Notes: a model not told the origin generated them from the letters alone. Counted from the first letter of the stretch, positions 45,526 through 57,159 are shown. The stretch is DNA of 64,000 bases from Saprospiraceae bacterium (GCA_016719615.1 JADJYQ010000006.1:1-64000); one strand, 5' to 3'. Translations and numbers: made by a program.

Positions 45526-48500
45526 TTCTGAATCATTCACCGTTACCGTAAATACACAAGTAGGTGCTCCGCAAGGATTTGTTGCTGTAACTGTAACCGT
45601 TGTATTTCCTTTTCCAAAAGATGAGCCCGTTCCTGTACCACTGCCACTACCTGTCGTTGCTCCACTAAAAACATAAGTTAAAGTAGGAGCTGGTGAGCCA
45701 TTGGCGGTAACGATATAGTTGGCAATACCTGTACAGATTCCGGTTCCCGTATTTACAACGACAGCAGTGTTCGGGCAAGCTGTAAAGCTTGGAGGTGAAC
45801 AGTTCTGTTCTGCCATAATTGCAAAATTATAAGGATTTTCATCACAATCACTGTTTGATACTTCTATAACTGCGTTGTCTATACCAATTCCTGATGGCGT
45901 ATATTTAATTTGGAAAGTGGTTGTACCTCCTGAAGGTGAAACAGGACTGGAAGGTGCTGTCTCCAGACTAAATTCAGTTGATCCTACGATATTTACACCA
46001 GAGATATTGAGCGGTAAACTACCATGACTGTTTGTAATTGTAAAGGTACGTATAATTGGAGCCCCTGTGGTTTGACCAAAATCAGTATGATCTGCTAGAT
46101 CGGGCATATTATCCCCGTCCATGATTGGAGTCGCATTACCGCTGATTTCTATTTCACCAATTGAGCCAAAATCTACTGTGGCCATTCCACTACCTGTTCC
46201 GGAACAACCATTAGCATCTTCAATTGAAGTAATGGTAAAAACATCCGGACCAGGTTCACTGACCGTCACTGTTATTTGTGAAACACCTATACTGGTAACA
46301 TTATGACTGCTCCCATCTGATAACATTACAGTGAGCGGTGCTGTTCCGCTGGTAACATTTATGTTTAGCTGAACAGAAGTCGTACCGGGACAAACCAATA
46401 AGTTATCGCTTAATGAAGCAGCCGGCAATGGATTTACAATAATTATTTGAGCATCGGATCCGGTACAAGCATTGGCATCGGTGACCGTCACCGAATACGT
46501 ATTTGCTGTATTTACCATAATGGATTGCGTGGTTGCTGAAGTGCTCCAAACCCATGATGGAAAAACGCCAGCATCTAAAGTTGCATTTTCTCCAGCACAA
46601 AGAATACCATCGTTATTGCTGGTACCTGAAGTTTCTGTAACAGCAATAGATGGTGTTGGAATTGCAAGTACTGTTAGCATTTCTGTATCGGTCGCACTAC
46701 ATCCATTGGCATCTGTAACGGTAACTGTGTAAGTTCCATTGGTGTTTACAGAAATCGTTTGCGTTGAAGCTGAATTACTCCAGGACCAGGAGGTATAAAC
46801 TCCGGCATCCAATAATGCAGTTTCATTGGCACAAATAATACCATCATCATCATTAAGACTTGATGTTTCTGTCAATACAATGGTTGGCGTTGGCAAAGCA
46901 TTTATAGTTGTTTGAGAGCTTCCACTTAAATCTGCACAACAATTGTTTGCATCTATTACTTTGAGGAGCGTATAATTTGTAGTGCTCACAGGAGATACTG
47001 AAATATAATGAACCCCGTTTGAATTTAAAACATGAAGACTGCCATCAGAAAGAGTGACATTAAATGGAGCCATTCCGCCAGTGATGGTAATTTTAACACT
47101 TGAAGGGTTTCCTATACAGACTGCTGTATCCCGACTGAGGACCGCTGTGGATGGATCGCAACCATTGCCTTGTACAGTGAAATTATATGGATTATTATTA
47201 CAAGTATAATTTGCAATATTGACTACAGCAGAAAATAATCCAACACTTGTTGGAGCGAATTTAATAGAAACAGTGGTTGAGTCACCAGGAAACAATTCAA
47301 GATCGGCTGGTTGCGCAAAAACGGTGAATTCAGTAGATGGAACTGTTGTAACCGGAGCAGGGCCAATGAGTCTTATGATCCCACTTCCGTTATTTTTCAT
47401 TCCATAATGAACAATACCTTCCTCACCAACTTCAATACCACAGACCAAGGTATTATCATTAAAGCTTGGTGTGATATCCTCATCTTCTATGAGCAATGCA
47501 TTTCCAAGTACGTCTGTATTTGGCAAAGCCGGTGCACATGCATCTTGATTGGTAAGAAAAGAAGTCGCATCTACCGTACCTGTATATCCATTTCCAGTTC
47601 CACCTAAATTGGATGGACCGTTGGCTGCACCCCAATAATTGTTCATGGCATTTAATGTACCAGGTGCTGTTGAACGCAATCCTGTAGCATTACACATCAT
47701 GCTATTATTGATTAAAGTCAAAGTGGAAATGGTCGGCGTAATAAAATCCATGCCGAAATTATTATCATAAAATGTATTACACTTTATCATTTCATTTTTA
47801 CTACCATTTACCTGTAAACCTATATCTCTTCCTTGTGCATAAACTTTTTGAATGGTATTACCAACTCCATTTGATAATCGAATTCCGGTTCCTTGTCTTA
47901 CAATTCCAGAACGAGAAAGATCCAAAGTATTCACTTCGGAATTGCAAACATCAGAAAGATGTAATACGTATCCTGTGCCAGCTGCAACTTCGCTTAAACC
48001 ATTTGTTCCATAAAGTCCAAGATTCACATTGGTACCGGGGAACGTGCCATCTGATATTTTCAAGTTGGACATCTTGACAAATTTCAAACCAAATAATGAT
48101 CCGGTTCCACCAAACTTATTTCCACTGATGGAAACACCACCGGGCATACTTCCTTCCGCTGCATGTTCTATTCTAATAGCGGGTTCATCATCTGCTATAC
48201 CGGTTTTTTGAAAATCATTATTTTGGATGGTATAATCTGATCCGTTCAATATTCTAATTCCCAAACGGCGATTTTTGATTAAATTATTTTGAATGTTATT
48301 TCCATATTGACTTGCGTTATCATTGGCACAATAAATACCTGTACCGGTTTGTGTTCCTGAAATAGATAAATCAATACTGTCTATGGTAACTCCGGAAGTA
48401 TTGCGCAATGTAATTACAGATGGATAGCTCCCACTAATACCCTTCACCTCAGAAAGACTATCAGACCTCAATATAACAATGTGATTGGCAGGATCAGCAA

Positions 48501-51500
48501 AATTTGAAATTTTGATTCCGCAAAGATTTTCAAGTCGAATTCCGGCATTGGAGAAAATATTATCGGACCAACCAAATTGATTTGCACTGGCTTTTAAACC
48601 CATTGGAATGGATCCATCCAATTGTGTTATCCCGCTTACATAAAGCGCAGGTTCATCTGACTCTACGCCACTTGCGCGCAAATCATTGTTTGTTATCGTA
48701 TAATCTTTTCCTCCTTGGATATTAATACCAGTTTTGTGGCGTCGCAAATCACAATTTTTAAGGATAACCGGACCATGGGCAGCACCATTGTCAATCCTAA
48801 TTCCCGTAAAATCCTGAGCCGGAGTAGCGCCAATTGGACGAGATAAATCCAAATTATCTACAGTCGTATTTTTAACATTTACAAGATGAAGAACATAGTA
48901 AGTATTGCTATTACCATTCCCACCCATGTTGTTTAGACCACAGGTATCTTCCAAGGTAATGTTTCGACCTGCTATAGATAAATCACCTATGATGAGATCG
49001 CGCATATTTTCACAACGCAATCCACCTCTTGATAAAGAACCGCCAAATTTATTTCCGCTAAAATCGATACCACCGGGAAGATTACCCGATTGAATATGTT
49101 GAAGATACACGGATGGTTGGTCATTCGTCCAACCGGAATTCAACATAGTATTATTCTTAATTATATAGTCCCGACCACCGCTACAATAAATGGAGCGGTA
49201 TAAATTATTAAAATTACAATTTTTAATTGTGACATTGTAATTGTTTAAATTATTAGCCACCCAAATACCGGCTCTATCTTTCGCTCCTGGTCGTGAAGCA
49301 TCTATATTGTCAACAGTGGTATTTGTCATATTGGTCAAATACATATTCGGGCTATTGCTATTGTTGTCATTAATTATTAAATTATTCATACCGCTATTAT
49401 CTTCTATGACGACATGAGCACCAACAACGGATGCATCTCCGATGATGATATTTTTCATACCTTCCATTCTGAGAGCCGTACGCACATTCGGTCCTCCAAA
49501 GGTATTTCCTGAAGCACTGACGCCTCCTGAGATGATTTGAGGGCTTATACCTGAAAACCAAAGTGCCGGATCATCTTTATTTACACCTGTTGAATCAAGG
49601 TCATTGTTTAAAACGGTGTAATCTCTTCCCCCAGTAAATTGAAAACCTCTATATCTATTCGAACCCTTACAATTTTGAACCAAAGTATTATTACCATTAT
49701 TCATCCACAAAGCAAATGAATTGCCTTGACCTGCAGTTGCTTTAGACAGATCAACATTTTTGATTTGCACATTGCGTGTATTGTTCATGTATAGACAACC
49801 ACGATTGCCAGAATCTTCACCAATGATATTATTCATGCCACTGTTGTCTTCAATGGTGATATTACGTCCTGCAACTGAGGTATTTCCTATGATCAAATCA
49901 CGCATATTATCGATGCGAATACCCATGTGAGCAGTTGAACTGTTAAACGAGCCTCCGAATAAATTTCCACTCATATCTATCCCACCTGGAAGCACAGCTG
50001 CTAATATGCCATTGAGATAGATCCCAGGTCGTGAGGTATAATAACCTGAATACCTTAAATCATTATCTTTAATAGTGACATCTTTTCCACCACTGATCCA
50101 AATACCCGATGTACGCTGATTGATTTTGCAATTTTTTATAATATTATTTCTATAGACGGAACTGCCGCTGTTTTCAATATAGATTCCAGTTCCATCTCTT
50201 CCTGCAGCAGATCTTGACACATCCACATTGTCTATCATAATATTTGATACTCCATTTAAGTATATGGATGCGGACAAATCAGAATTGTTCATTGAATTCA
50301 TACCGCTGTTGTCTTCAATTACAATGTTGGCGCCTACCACGCCAGCATCGCCGATTAAAAGACCGTCCATATTATCCAGCCTTAATCCGCAATTGGTTGT
50401 TGCTGAAGTAAAACCGAATAAATTGCTATTTGCAGTTATACCTGCAGGGATGTTACCAGGTCGAACATTAGATAAATATAAAGCCGGACGGTTATTATCA
50501 TTACCTGTATTTCTTAAGTCATTACCTGTTATCGTATAATCTTTTCCACCACTACAATAAATACCAGAGTAACGTGTATTGATTTTACAATTTAGGATAC
50601 TGTTGTTTGAATGACTTGCGTTGTTTGAAAAAACAATACCCCAACCTTGATAACCAAAGATGGAATTTAGATTCACTTTATTAATCGTAGTATTAGAAAC
50701 ATTGATAAGGTATAAAACATAGTTATCTCCTGTACCTGCGGCACCCAATCCACTGGTATCTTCTAACGTAATATGAGCACCAACGACCGTTTGATTTCCT
50801 ATGAGTAAGCCATTCATTCCATCAATCCGGATTCCAAATAACGATCCATTGGCTGCATCCCCAAATACGTTTCCGCTCATTAATATCCCTCTTGGGATGC
50901 TGCCCTCAATTATTGAATTCAGCCACAAAGAAGGTCTGTTGGCATCATTTCCTGTTTTTTTCAAATAATTATTTTGGATCGTATAATCTCTCCCACTCGA
51001 GCAATTTATACCATAATAACGATTATTTATTATGCAATTTTTAATGGTAATGCTACTATCGCTTGATCCATTTTGCACTCTGATGCCACCTCCTTGTCTA
51101 CCATATGTCGTAGCAGTGAAATCCAAATTGTCCATAGTAATATTGGATACATTCTGCAGATAAAGGCAATATTCATCACCTGTCCCTGTGGATGCCATAC
51201 CACTTCCATCTTCTATTACAAAATTGGCTCCAACAACGGATGCATCTCCAATGAGTAAATTACTCATGTTGCTGATGCGAATTCCAAATGAACTTCGATT
51301 ATTCCCTGAAACGTCGCCATACAAATTACCACTGATATCTACAGCATTTGGAATGTTTTTTGCAGTTACATTATTCAGATAAATCGCTGGGTTGCTACTA
51401 TTGACCCCGGTTCTTCTAAAATCATTGTTTTTAATGGTGTGATCTCGCCCGCCATTTGAATAGACTCCACGAAAACGGTTTTTGAAAATATTATTGAGAA

Positions 51501-54500
51501 TAAAAACCTCATTACAATTTGTCAAATCAACTCCATACCCATCATAATTGGCATCTGGTCGCGAAATGTCCAAATACTTTATGGTTAGGCCCGTAACAGT
51601 TGTCGCAGAAAATGAAGTAAAACTACTATTAGAATTGATCGTGATCAAGGGCGTGCCAGCAAATCCAGGTTGCGAACTACCATCAATCATCAATGGTGCG
51701 ATGATCGTAGGTAATGCAGAAGTATTCACGATCATTTGTGCACCGGAGCCAATAGCAAATTCAATGACATCGGCATCGGCATTCGCGTTAGCATCTGTAA
51801 TGGCCTGACGTAAAGATCCAACGCCGGTATTGTTTGTATTGGTCACAAGGATCACATCCTTGCCGGTACCTTGCACGGCCGCATCAAATGCTGCTTCATC
51901 AGCATCATCATTTACGATATCTAATGTTGCAGTGCGAAGTCCTGTAGCTCCGGGCGTAAATGTGACATTAAATGTTGCTGAACTACCGGGAGGAATCGGA
52001 CTGGCAGGAGTCAAAGCTCCTGCAACAAAATCTGCTGCATGAGTTCCACTAAATCCAATAGAGGTAATATTTAATGCAGCTCCTCCAATATTATTGATTG
52101 TAAAAGTCCTGACAACATTTGATCCATTTTTCACAGAACTAAAGTCTGTAAAATTGCTTGTAGTTGGAGCAACAGAACCATCTTCTATCAAATTTAGATT
52201 TCCGATCAGTTCAATTTCCTGAGCAGTTGAACTTGGACAACCCGAAGGTGCAGATCCAAGAAATGGAGTAAAATCAACAGATGCAGTTACAGCATTTGGT
52301 GGATCTCCTACAGGCGGCGCACCACCACCGAAATAATTGTTTTCTGCTTTAATGCTTGCTGCAGATTGAATTGCATATCCGGTGTTACCCACAAATGTGT
52401 TTTGTTCTACGGTCAATCCTGTTACACCACTTGCAACTTGCAAAGCATCTGTGTTGGAAGACAAATCACAACATTCAACGGTATGTCCAAAACCAGATGT
52501 AATGTCTATGGCATCTACTCTGTTTTGAATGGTTAGCGATTTTGCAGTCACATGAGACCCGCCATTGATATACAAACCCGTTCCGGCTGGCCCGCCAGTC
52601 AATGAAAGTTGTACCAATTCAATTTCAATCCGATTGCAGGTTTCCAAATGAATTGCTCTTACAGCGGCTTCTTTAATTCCACCCAGAGGAAGTAACTCAA
52701 TTTGAACACCGGCTACTGTATTGTCTCCAATGATGACATCATTGATATTATCAAGTCGCAGTCCATAGTTGAAATTTGTACCCCCGAAGGTATTATCATA
52801 AATACTTTTACCAGAACTGAAACCTGCATTCAAAATATAAAGTGCCGGTTCTGTTGTTGTACTTCCGCAAACTGTTAAATTATTATTCTGGACAGTATAA
52901 TTTTTTCCACCACTAAGATAAATACCGGTCCTTCGATTACCAATTGCACAATTTTTAATGGCAAATGGATAACTACTTGCATTATTATCAACTCTAATCC
53001 CGATTCCTTTTTGTGTTGCACCGGTTCTAGTAAGGTCAACATTGTCAACCGATGCATTGGATACATTGTTAAAAAACAGGACTGCTTCGTTGCTGTTTCC
53101 ATTATTTCCGATTGAATCCAAACCTGAAGTGACATCCTCAAATGTTATATTTCGACCTCCTACACTGGCATCTCCAATTGTAAGATTTTTCATGTTGTCA
53201 AATCTTACTGCACAGTTTGAATTTGTACCGCCAAAAAAATTGGCACTCATGGAAATACCACCAACAAGAGAACCCTCTAGAATTCCATTAAGGTAGATTC
53301 CCGGATCAGTATTATTCAAACCACTCGCCGTTAGTATATTTCCAGTAATGGTGTAATCGACACCGCCGGTAATTTGAATACCGGTTCTGCGATTTGAGAT
53401 TGAGTTGTTTGTGATCGAAATGGTTTTATTACCGCTTCCATTTGAAATTGTCAAACCACCGCCTAACTGAGTTCCACCGCTTTTTGATAATTGTAATCCG
53501 TTGATTGTAACATTAGAGACTTGAGCGAGGAACAATACACTTTCATTGCTATTGGCATTATTGCCAACTGACGTCAAGCCACTGGAAACGTCATCAAAAA
53601 AGATATCATCACTAACATTGTCGCCAATGGTAAAACTCCTCATATCTTCAACTCGCAATGCAGTATTCGCATTGGTTCCTCCAAATGTATTGCCACTCAT
53701 GGCAATACCCCCATCAAAACTTTCTTTTAAAAGGCCATTCAACCAGACCGCTGGTTCATCATTTCTAATTCCTGATCCGGTAAAATTATTTCCCGTGATG
53801 GTATAATCTCTACCACCTATGATGTAAATACCCGTACGACGATTCTGAATATTGCAATCTTTTATGATTACATTTTTCATGCCTATTGAATTGTTAATCT
53901 TGATACCAATTCCTCTTTGAATAGGATTTGGAAAGGAAGATGAGATGTCCAGATTGTCAATGGTGGAATTTCTTACATTATTAAGCGCAATTACTGCGTA
54001 GCTGCTACTTGCCTCAAAACCCACGTCTGATAATCCATTTCCATCTTCTAATTTTACGTTTGTTCCGGTAGTTGCATCTCCTATAGTAAGATCGCTCATG
54101 TTATCAAACCGGACTCCAGCTCTACTGAAATTATTAGTGTTCGGAACATTTCCAAAGGTATTACCACTCACCAACACACCTCCGGTTAATGTTCCTGCGG
54201 TAACATCGCGAAAATCTAAAGCGAAAGCTTCTGTATCCCAACCGCTGTTTGTAATGCTATTGTTTTGAACTATATAATCTTTTCCACCCCTGCAATTAAT
54301 TCCACGGTAGCGATTATCTGCTTTGCAATTTTTAATGGTGATTGCCTGGTTAACAACTCCATTGTTTACATATATTCCGTATGAACTGCTTGCTGTTGCG
54401 GTAACTTTTGAACAATCTATATTGTCAATAACAACACTGTCTACATTGCTTAAAAACAGCGCACCTTGATTGTTATAATCTGCTCCTACGCATTGGTTGA

Positions 54501-57084
54501 GTCCGCTATTGTCTTCGAGGATAATGTTTGCTCCTACCACAGATGCATCCCCAATTAAAAGATTTCGCATTCCGGAAATAACAACGCCGCGATTAAAGTT
54601 TGGGATACCAAAAGTATTTCCACTTGCCATTACTCCAGCAGCCAGAGTTCCCGGAATAATATTAGACAACTCCAAAGCAGCAGTTGAATTGCCACTTCCA
54701 CTACTCACCAAATTGTTGTTGGTGACTGTATAATCACTTCCGCCATTTATCCAGATACCGCGATTGCGGTTGCCTGCAAGACAATCTTTAATTATTATAT
54801 TTGAATTGAGCGTAGTATTTACAACTTTAATTCCAAAAGAATTGCCCTGGCCAGCCGTATTTTTTGAACAGTCCAGATTATCCACCACAAAATTATTGAC
54901 GCCATTCAGATATAAAGCTCCTTGATTAGTAACATCCGCACCAGATATTTGATTGAAACCACTACCATCTTCTATTTTAATTTCAACACCAGTGGTGGCA
55001 TCTCCAATGGTAAGGTCATTCATATACTGAACAGAAATACCGGAATTACTTACTTGCGCAACATTGGTCCCAAATAAATTCGAATGAACCAACACACCAT
55101 TGGGAATCGTTCCTTCCCGAATATTTGAGAGTTCAAGTGAATAATAATCATTGTGTCCGCTTCCTCTCAGATCATTATTAAATACTGTGTAATCTTTTCC
55201 GCCTCTAATTCTGATACCATTTGACCGGTTTCGGGCAAGGCAGTTTTTGATCGTAACGTTGTGATGAGCTGTAGAAACATTGCTAAATCTACTGGTTTCA
55301 TTTTCAACATAAATCCCAAATGAATTCGGGATGCCGCCCAAGGTGTAAGAAACATCAATATCATCTACTGTAATATTACTTACATCATCCAAATACAACA
55401 TCCCCCGCCGGTCAGCCGAATTACCTCCGAATGTATTCATCCCGCTGTTGTCTTCAATTTTTATTTCAACCCCAGTTGTTGCGTCACCTATGGTGAGATT
55501 ACTCATTCCTGAAACAAACAAGCCTATACTATTGGGATTAATAGGTCCGGTAGGATTTTGACCGTATAAATTGGAATGAACCAATACGCCACCGGGAATA
55601 GCTCCTTCTCCTATACTTCTTAGGTCAAGTGCAGCATTGTCTTCATGCCCTGAGCCCCGAAGATCATTGTTGAATATAGAATAATCTTTACCATCACTAC
55701 ATGCGATTCCGAGATAATGATTTTTAACATCACAGTTCTTAATGGTGATGTTTCCATTTGATCCAGTATTATTGATCCGAATTCCAAATCCAGAAATGAT
55801 CCCTCCTAAAGTCCAGGAAGCATCTAAGTTGTCAACAACAATATTCGATACATTTAATAAAAATAATGCACCTCGATCTGATGTGTTATTAGCATTTATT
55901 TTATTAAATCCACTAGTGTCTCCAATTTTTACTTCTACTCCTGTCGTTTCATCTCCAATAGTAAGGGCACTCATATTGCTAAGTTTTAATCCGCCACGAC
56001 TTTCTACCCCATTTGTATTTCTCCCAAAAAGATTTCCGCTCACTAATATACCACCGGGAATGGCTGCAGCTGTTATATTGCTTAATGAAATCGCGTATTG
56101 GTCACCCTCTCCGGTACCTTTTAAATTATTGTTTTGAATTGTATAATCTTTACCATTAGTGCAATTTATTCCTTCGTACCTGTTGTTGATTGCACAATTC
56201 TTAATAGTGATACCACTATTTGTAACCTGATTTGAAACGACGATTCCGTTGGAATGCCTTAAACCACCTCCTAACCAGGACATTTCGATATTGTCAATGG
56301 TAATATTATTTACAGTTGTCAAATAGAATAAATAATGACCACTTTGACCCATATCTGTTAAGCCACTATTGTCTTCAATAGTTATATTGGATCCAATAAC
56401 GGAAGCATCTCCAATGACCAGGTTACTCATATTATGAATCCTGAGTGCAGTCAGTCCTGAACCGCCAAATTTATTACCGCTTACTGCCAATCCGCCAGAT
56501 ATGCTTCCTTGTGTGATGTTTAAAAAATATAAAGAAGGATTATCATTATTCGCACTGGTAGCAAATAAATCATTGTTCTGTACCGTATGATCCTGACCGC
56601 CGTTGATGATGATGCCTGAATTGCGGTTTTTAATAAAATTGTTTAAAATAAAACTTTGACTGCAGTTTGTTAGGTGGATACCACCTCCATTTCTTACCGA
56701 AGTATAGGATATATCCAATCCTTTTATGGTCAATCCAGTCAAATTAGCAGCTGCAAAAATGGTCCCGGTAAAGGCAGTTCCTACTTTGACATAGCTTGAC
56801 TGGGTACCACTTGTAAATCCGGGTTGTGTAGTCCCATCCATCACGGTCGGTCCGGATATCGTTGGTAAAGCCGAACTCACGGTTATACTCCATGGTCCTC
56901 CTCCCGGTATATTGAATACGATGGTATCAGCGCCAACATTTGCATTTGCGTCAGTTATGGCTTGCCTTAAAGAACCTGCTCCGGAATCAGCTGTATTAAT
57001 AACTGTATAGGTATTTGCAAATGCATTGATAGAAAAAAACAAAGAAATGCATGCTAAAATGTGTAAAATCTTAGAATAATTCAT
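44659..57084 (-). CDS. Giant surface protein 1, N-terminal part: signal peptide, beta-helix modules, first HYR repeats
   Basis: The ATG at 57084 (MNYSKILHILACISLFFSINA) gives a signal peptide; longer starts do not. Then come GAGSLRQAITDANANVGADT (about residue 35), nine beta-helix modules of about 155 aa, each with an IGDAT, an ITIKNC and a GGKDYT segment, a choice-of-anchor-D domain (about 1630-1750), a second GSLRQAITDANANADAD header, eight more modules (to about 3130), another choice-of-anchor-D domain, two PKD-like domains (about 3395-3560), a third choice-of-anchor-D domain and four HYR repeats. Right-handed beta-helices and HYR domains occur in adhesins and bind sugars or proteins. The frame ends by a frameshift at 44691 and continues in 38763-44717. 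Confidence 0.85.
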   Translation of the reverse strand: MNYSKILHILACISLFFSINAFANTYTVINTADSGAGSLRQAITDANANVGADTIVFNIPGGGPWSITVSSALPTISGPTVMDGTTQPGFTSGTQSSYVKVGTAFTGTIFAAANLTGLTIKGLDISYTSVRNGGGIHLTNCSQSFILNNFIKNRNSGIIINGGQDHTVQNNDLFATSANNDNPSLYFLNITQGSISGGLAVSGNKFGGSGLTALRIHNMSNLVIGDASVIGSNITIEDNSGLTDMGQSGHYLFYLTTVNNITIDNIEMSWLGGGLRHSNGIVVSNQVTNSGITIKNCAINNRYEGINCTNGKDYTIQNNNLKGTGEGDQYAISLSNITAAAIPGGILVSGNLFGRNTNGVESRGGLKLSNMSALTIGDETTGVEVKIGDTSGFNKINANNTSDRGALFLLNVSNIVVDNLDASWTLGGIISGFGIRINNTGSNGNITIKNCDVKNHYLGIACSDGKDYSIFNNDLRGSGHEDNAALDLRSIGEGAIPGGVLVHSNLYGQNPTGPINPNSIGLFVSGMSNLTIGDATTGVEIKIEDNSGMNTFGGNSADRRGMLYLDDVSNITVDDIDVSYTLGGIPNSFGIYVENETSRFSNVSTAHHNVTIKNCLARNRSNGIRIRGGKDYTVFNNDLRGSGHNDYYSLELSNIREGTIPNGVLVHSNLFGTNVAQVSNSGISVQYMNDLTIGDATTGVEIKIEDGSGFNQISGADVTNQGALYLNGVNNFVVDNLDCSKNTAGQGNSFGIKVVNTTLNSNIIIKDCLAGNRNRGIWINGGSDYTVTNNNLVSSGSGNSTAALELSNIIPGTLAAGVMASGNTFGIPNFNRGVVISGMRNLLIGDASVVGANIILEDNSGLNQCVGADYNNQGALFLSNVDSVVIDNIDCSKVTATASSSYGIYVNNGVVNQAITIKNCKADNRYRGINCRGGKDYIVQNNSITNSGWDTEAFALDFRDVTAGTLTGGVLVSGNTFGNVPNTNNFSRAGVRFDNMSDLTIGDATTGTNVKLEDGNGLSDVGFEASSSYAVIALNNVRNSTIDNLDISSSFPNPIQRGIGIKINNSIGMKNVIIKDCNIQNRRTGIYIIGGRDYTITGNNFTGSGIRNDEPAVWLNGLLKESFDGGIAMSGNTFGGTNANTALRVEDMRSFTIGDNVSDDIFFDDVSSGLTSVGNNANSNESVLFLAQVSNVTINGLQLSKSGGTQLGGGLTISNGSGNKTISITNNSISNRRTGIQITGGVDYTITGNILTASGLNNTDPGIYLNGILEGSLVGGISMSANFFGGTNSNCAVRFDNMKNLTIGDASVGGRNITFEDVTSGLDSIGNNGNSNEAVLFFNNVSNASVDNVDLTRTGATQKGIGIRVDNNASSYPFAIKNCAIGNRRTGIYLSGGKNYTVQNNNLTVCGSTTTEPALYILNAGFSSGKSIYDNTFGGTNFNYGLRLDNINDVIIGDNTVAGVQIELLPLGGIKEAAVRAIHLETCNRIEIELVQLSLTGGPAGTGLYINGGSHVTAKSLTIQNRVDAIDITSGFGHTVECCDLSSNTDALQVASGVTGLTVEQNTFVGNTGYAIQSAASIKAENNYFGGGAPPVGDPPNAVTASVDFTPFLGSAPSGCPSSTAQEIELIGNLNLIEDGSVAPTTSNFTDFSSVKNGSNVVRTFTINNIGGAALNITSIGFSGTHAADFVAGALTPASPIPPGSSATFNVTFTPGATGLRTATLDIVNDDADEAAFDAAVQGTGKDVILVTNTNNTGVGSLRQAITDANANADADVIEFAIGSGAQMIVNTSALPTIIAPLMIDGSSQPGFAGTPLITINSNSSFTSFSATTVTGLTIKYLDISRPDANYDGYGVDLTNCNEVFILNNIFKNRFRGVYSNGGRDHTIKNNDFRRTGVNSSNPAIYLNNVTAKNIPNAVDISGNLYGDVSGNNRSSFGIRISNMSNLLIGDASVVGANFVIEDGSGMASTGTGDEYCLYLQNVSNITMDNLDFTATTYGRQGGGIRVQNGSSDSSITIKNCIINNRYYGINCSSGRDYTIQNNYLKKTGNDANRPSLWLNSIIEGSIPRGILMSGNVFGDAANGSLFGIRIDGMNGLLIGNQTVVGAHITLEDTSGLGAAGTGDNYVLYLINVSNTTINKVNLNSIFGYQGWGIVFSNNASHSNNSILNCKINTRYSGIYCSGGKDYTITGNDLRNTGNDNNRPALYLSNVRPGNIPAGITANSNLFGFTSATTNCGLRLDNMDGLLIGDAGVVGANIVIEDNSGMNSMNNSDLSASIYLNGVSNIMIDNVDVSRSAAGRDGTGIYIENSGSSVYRNNIIKNCKINQRTSGIWISGGKDVTIKDNDLRYSGYYTSRPGIYLNGILAAVLPGGIDMSGNLFGGSFNSSTAHMGIRIDNMRDLIIGNTSVAGRNITIEDNSGMNNIIGEDSGNRGCLYMNNTRNVQIKNVDLSKATAGQGNSFALWMNNGNNTLVQNCKGSNRYRGFQFTGGRDYTVLNNDLDSTGVNKDDPALWFSGISPQIISGGVSASGNTFGGPNVRTALRMEGMKNIIIGDASVVGAHVVIEDNSGMNNLIINDNNSNSPNMYLTNMTNTTVDNIDASRPGAKDRAGIWVANNLNNYNVTIKNCNFNNLYRSIYCSGGRDYIIKNNTMLNSGWTNDQPSVYLQHIQSGNLPGGIDFSGNKFGGSLSRGGLRCENMRDLIIGDLSIAGRNITLEDTCGLNNMGGNGNSNTYYVLHLVNVKNTTVDNLDLSRPIGATPAQDFTGIRIDNGAAHGPVILKNCDLRRHKTGINIQGGKDYTITNNDLRASGVESDEPALYVSGITQLDGSIPMGLKASANQFGWSDNIFSNAGIRLENLCGIKISNFADPANHIVILRSDSLSEVKGISGSYPSVITLRNTSGVTIDSIDLSISGTQTGTGIYCANDNASQYGNNIQNNLIKNRRLGIRILNGSDYTIQNNDFQKTGIADDEPAIRIEHAAEGSMPGGVSISGNKFGGTGSLFGLKFVKMSNLKISDGTFPGTNVNLGLYGTNGLSEVAAGTGYVLHLSDVCNSEVNTLDLSRSGIVRQGTGIRLSNGVGNTIQKVYAQGRDIGLQVNGSKNEMIKCNTFYDNNFGMDFITPTISTLTLINNSMMCNATGLRSTAPGTLNAMNNYWGAANGPSNLGGTGNGYTGTVDATSFLTNQDACAPALPNTDVLGNALLIEDEDITPSFNDNTLVCGIEVGEEGIVHYGMKNNGSGIIRLIGPAPVTTVPSTEFTVFAQPADLELFPGDSTTVSIKFAPTSVGLFSAVVNIANYTCNNNPYNFTVQGNGCDPSTAVLSRDTAVCIGNPSSVKITITGGMAPFNVTLSDGSLHVLNSNGVHYISVSPVSTTNYTLLKVIDANNCCADLSGSSQTTINALPTPTIVLTETSSLNDDDGIICANETALLDAGVYTSWSWSNSASTQTISVNTNGTYTVTVTDANGCSATDTEMLTVLAIPTPSIAVTETSGTSNNDGILCAGENATLDAGVFPSWVWSTSATTQSIMVNTANTYSVTVTDANACTGSDAQIIIVNPLPAASLSDNLLVCPGTTSVQLNINVTSGTAPLTVMLSDGSSHNVTSIGVSQITVTVSEPGPDVFTITSIEDANGCSGTGSGMATVDFGSIGEIEISGNATPIMDGDNMPDLADHTDFGQTTGAPIIRTFTITNSHGSLPLNISGVNIVGSTEFSLETAPSSPVSPSGGTTTFQIKYTPSGIGIDNAVIEVSNSDCDENPYNFAIMAEQNCSPPSFTACPNTAVVVNTGTGICTGIANYIVTANGSPAPTLTYVFSGATTGSGSGTGTGSSFGKGNTTVTVTATNPCGAPTCVFTVTVNDSENPVPTCESAQTILLDANCKLAVPDLTDGATATDNCSTTFTWTQSPTSATLLSSGEGTTHTVTVTANDGNGNSATCTVVLTGNDNTNPVPSCETAQTINLNSSCQLLVPDLTDGATATDNCSTTFTWTQSPTSATLLPSGEGTTHTITVTANDGNGNSATCTVVLTGDDTTAPIPDCENNQTLSLNANCEITVPDKTNAATASDNCSISFTWTQNPLQGAMLPSGEGMMHVVTVTVSDGNGNSSTCTSVLTGNDNANPVPTCETAQTINLNASCELSVPQSYGWCNSNR

Positions 57085-57159
57085 TGGAATTGAGTTGGTT
57101 AGATTGATAAATTGGTTATTAAAATTATTTCGAGAGTACCTTAGAAATGTAAAATGGCC

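Noticed and set aside
40171..45676. Ladder of 65-74 codon plus-strand open frames every 255 bases, similar to one another
   Set aside because: They are antisense shadows of the HYR repeats on the minus strand. They repeat only because the repeat does, and have no signal, start context or family look.
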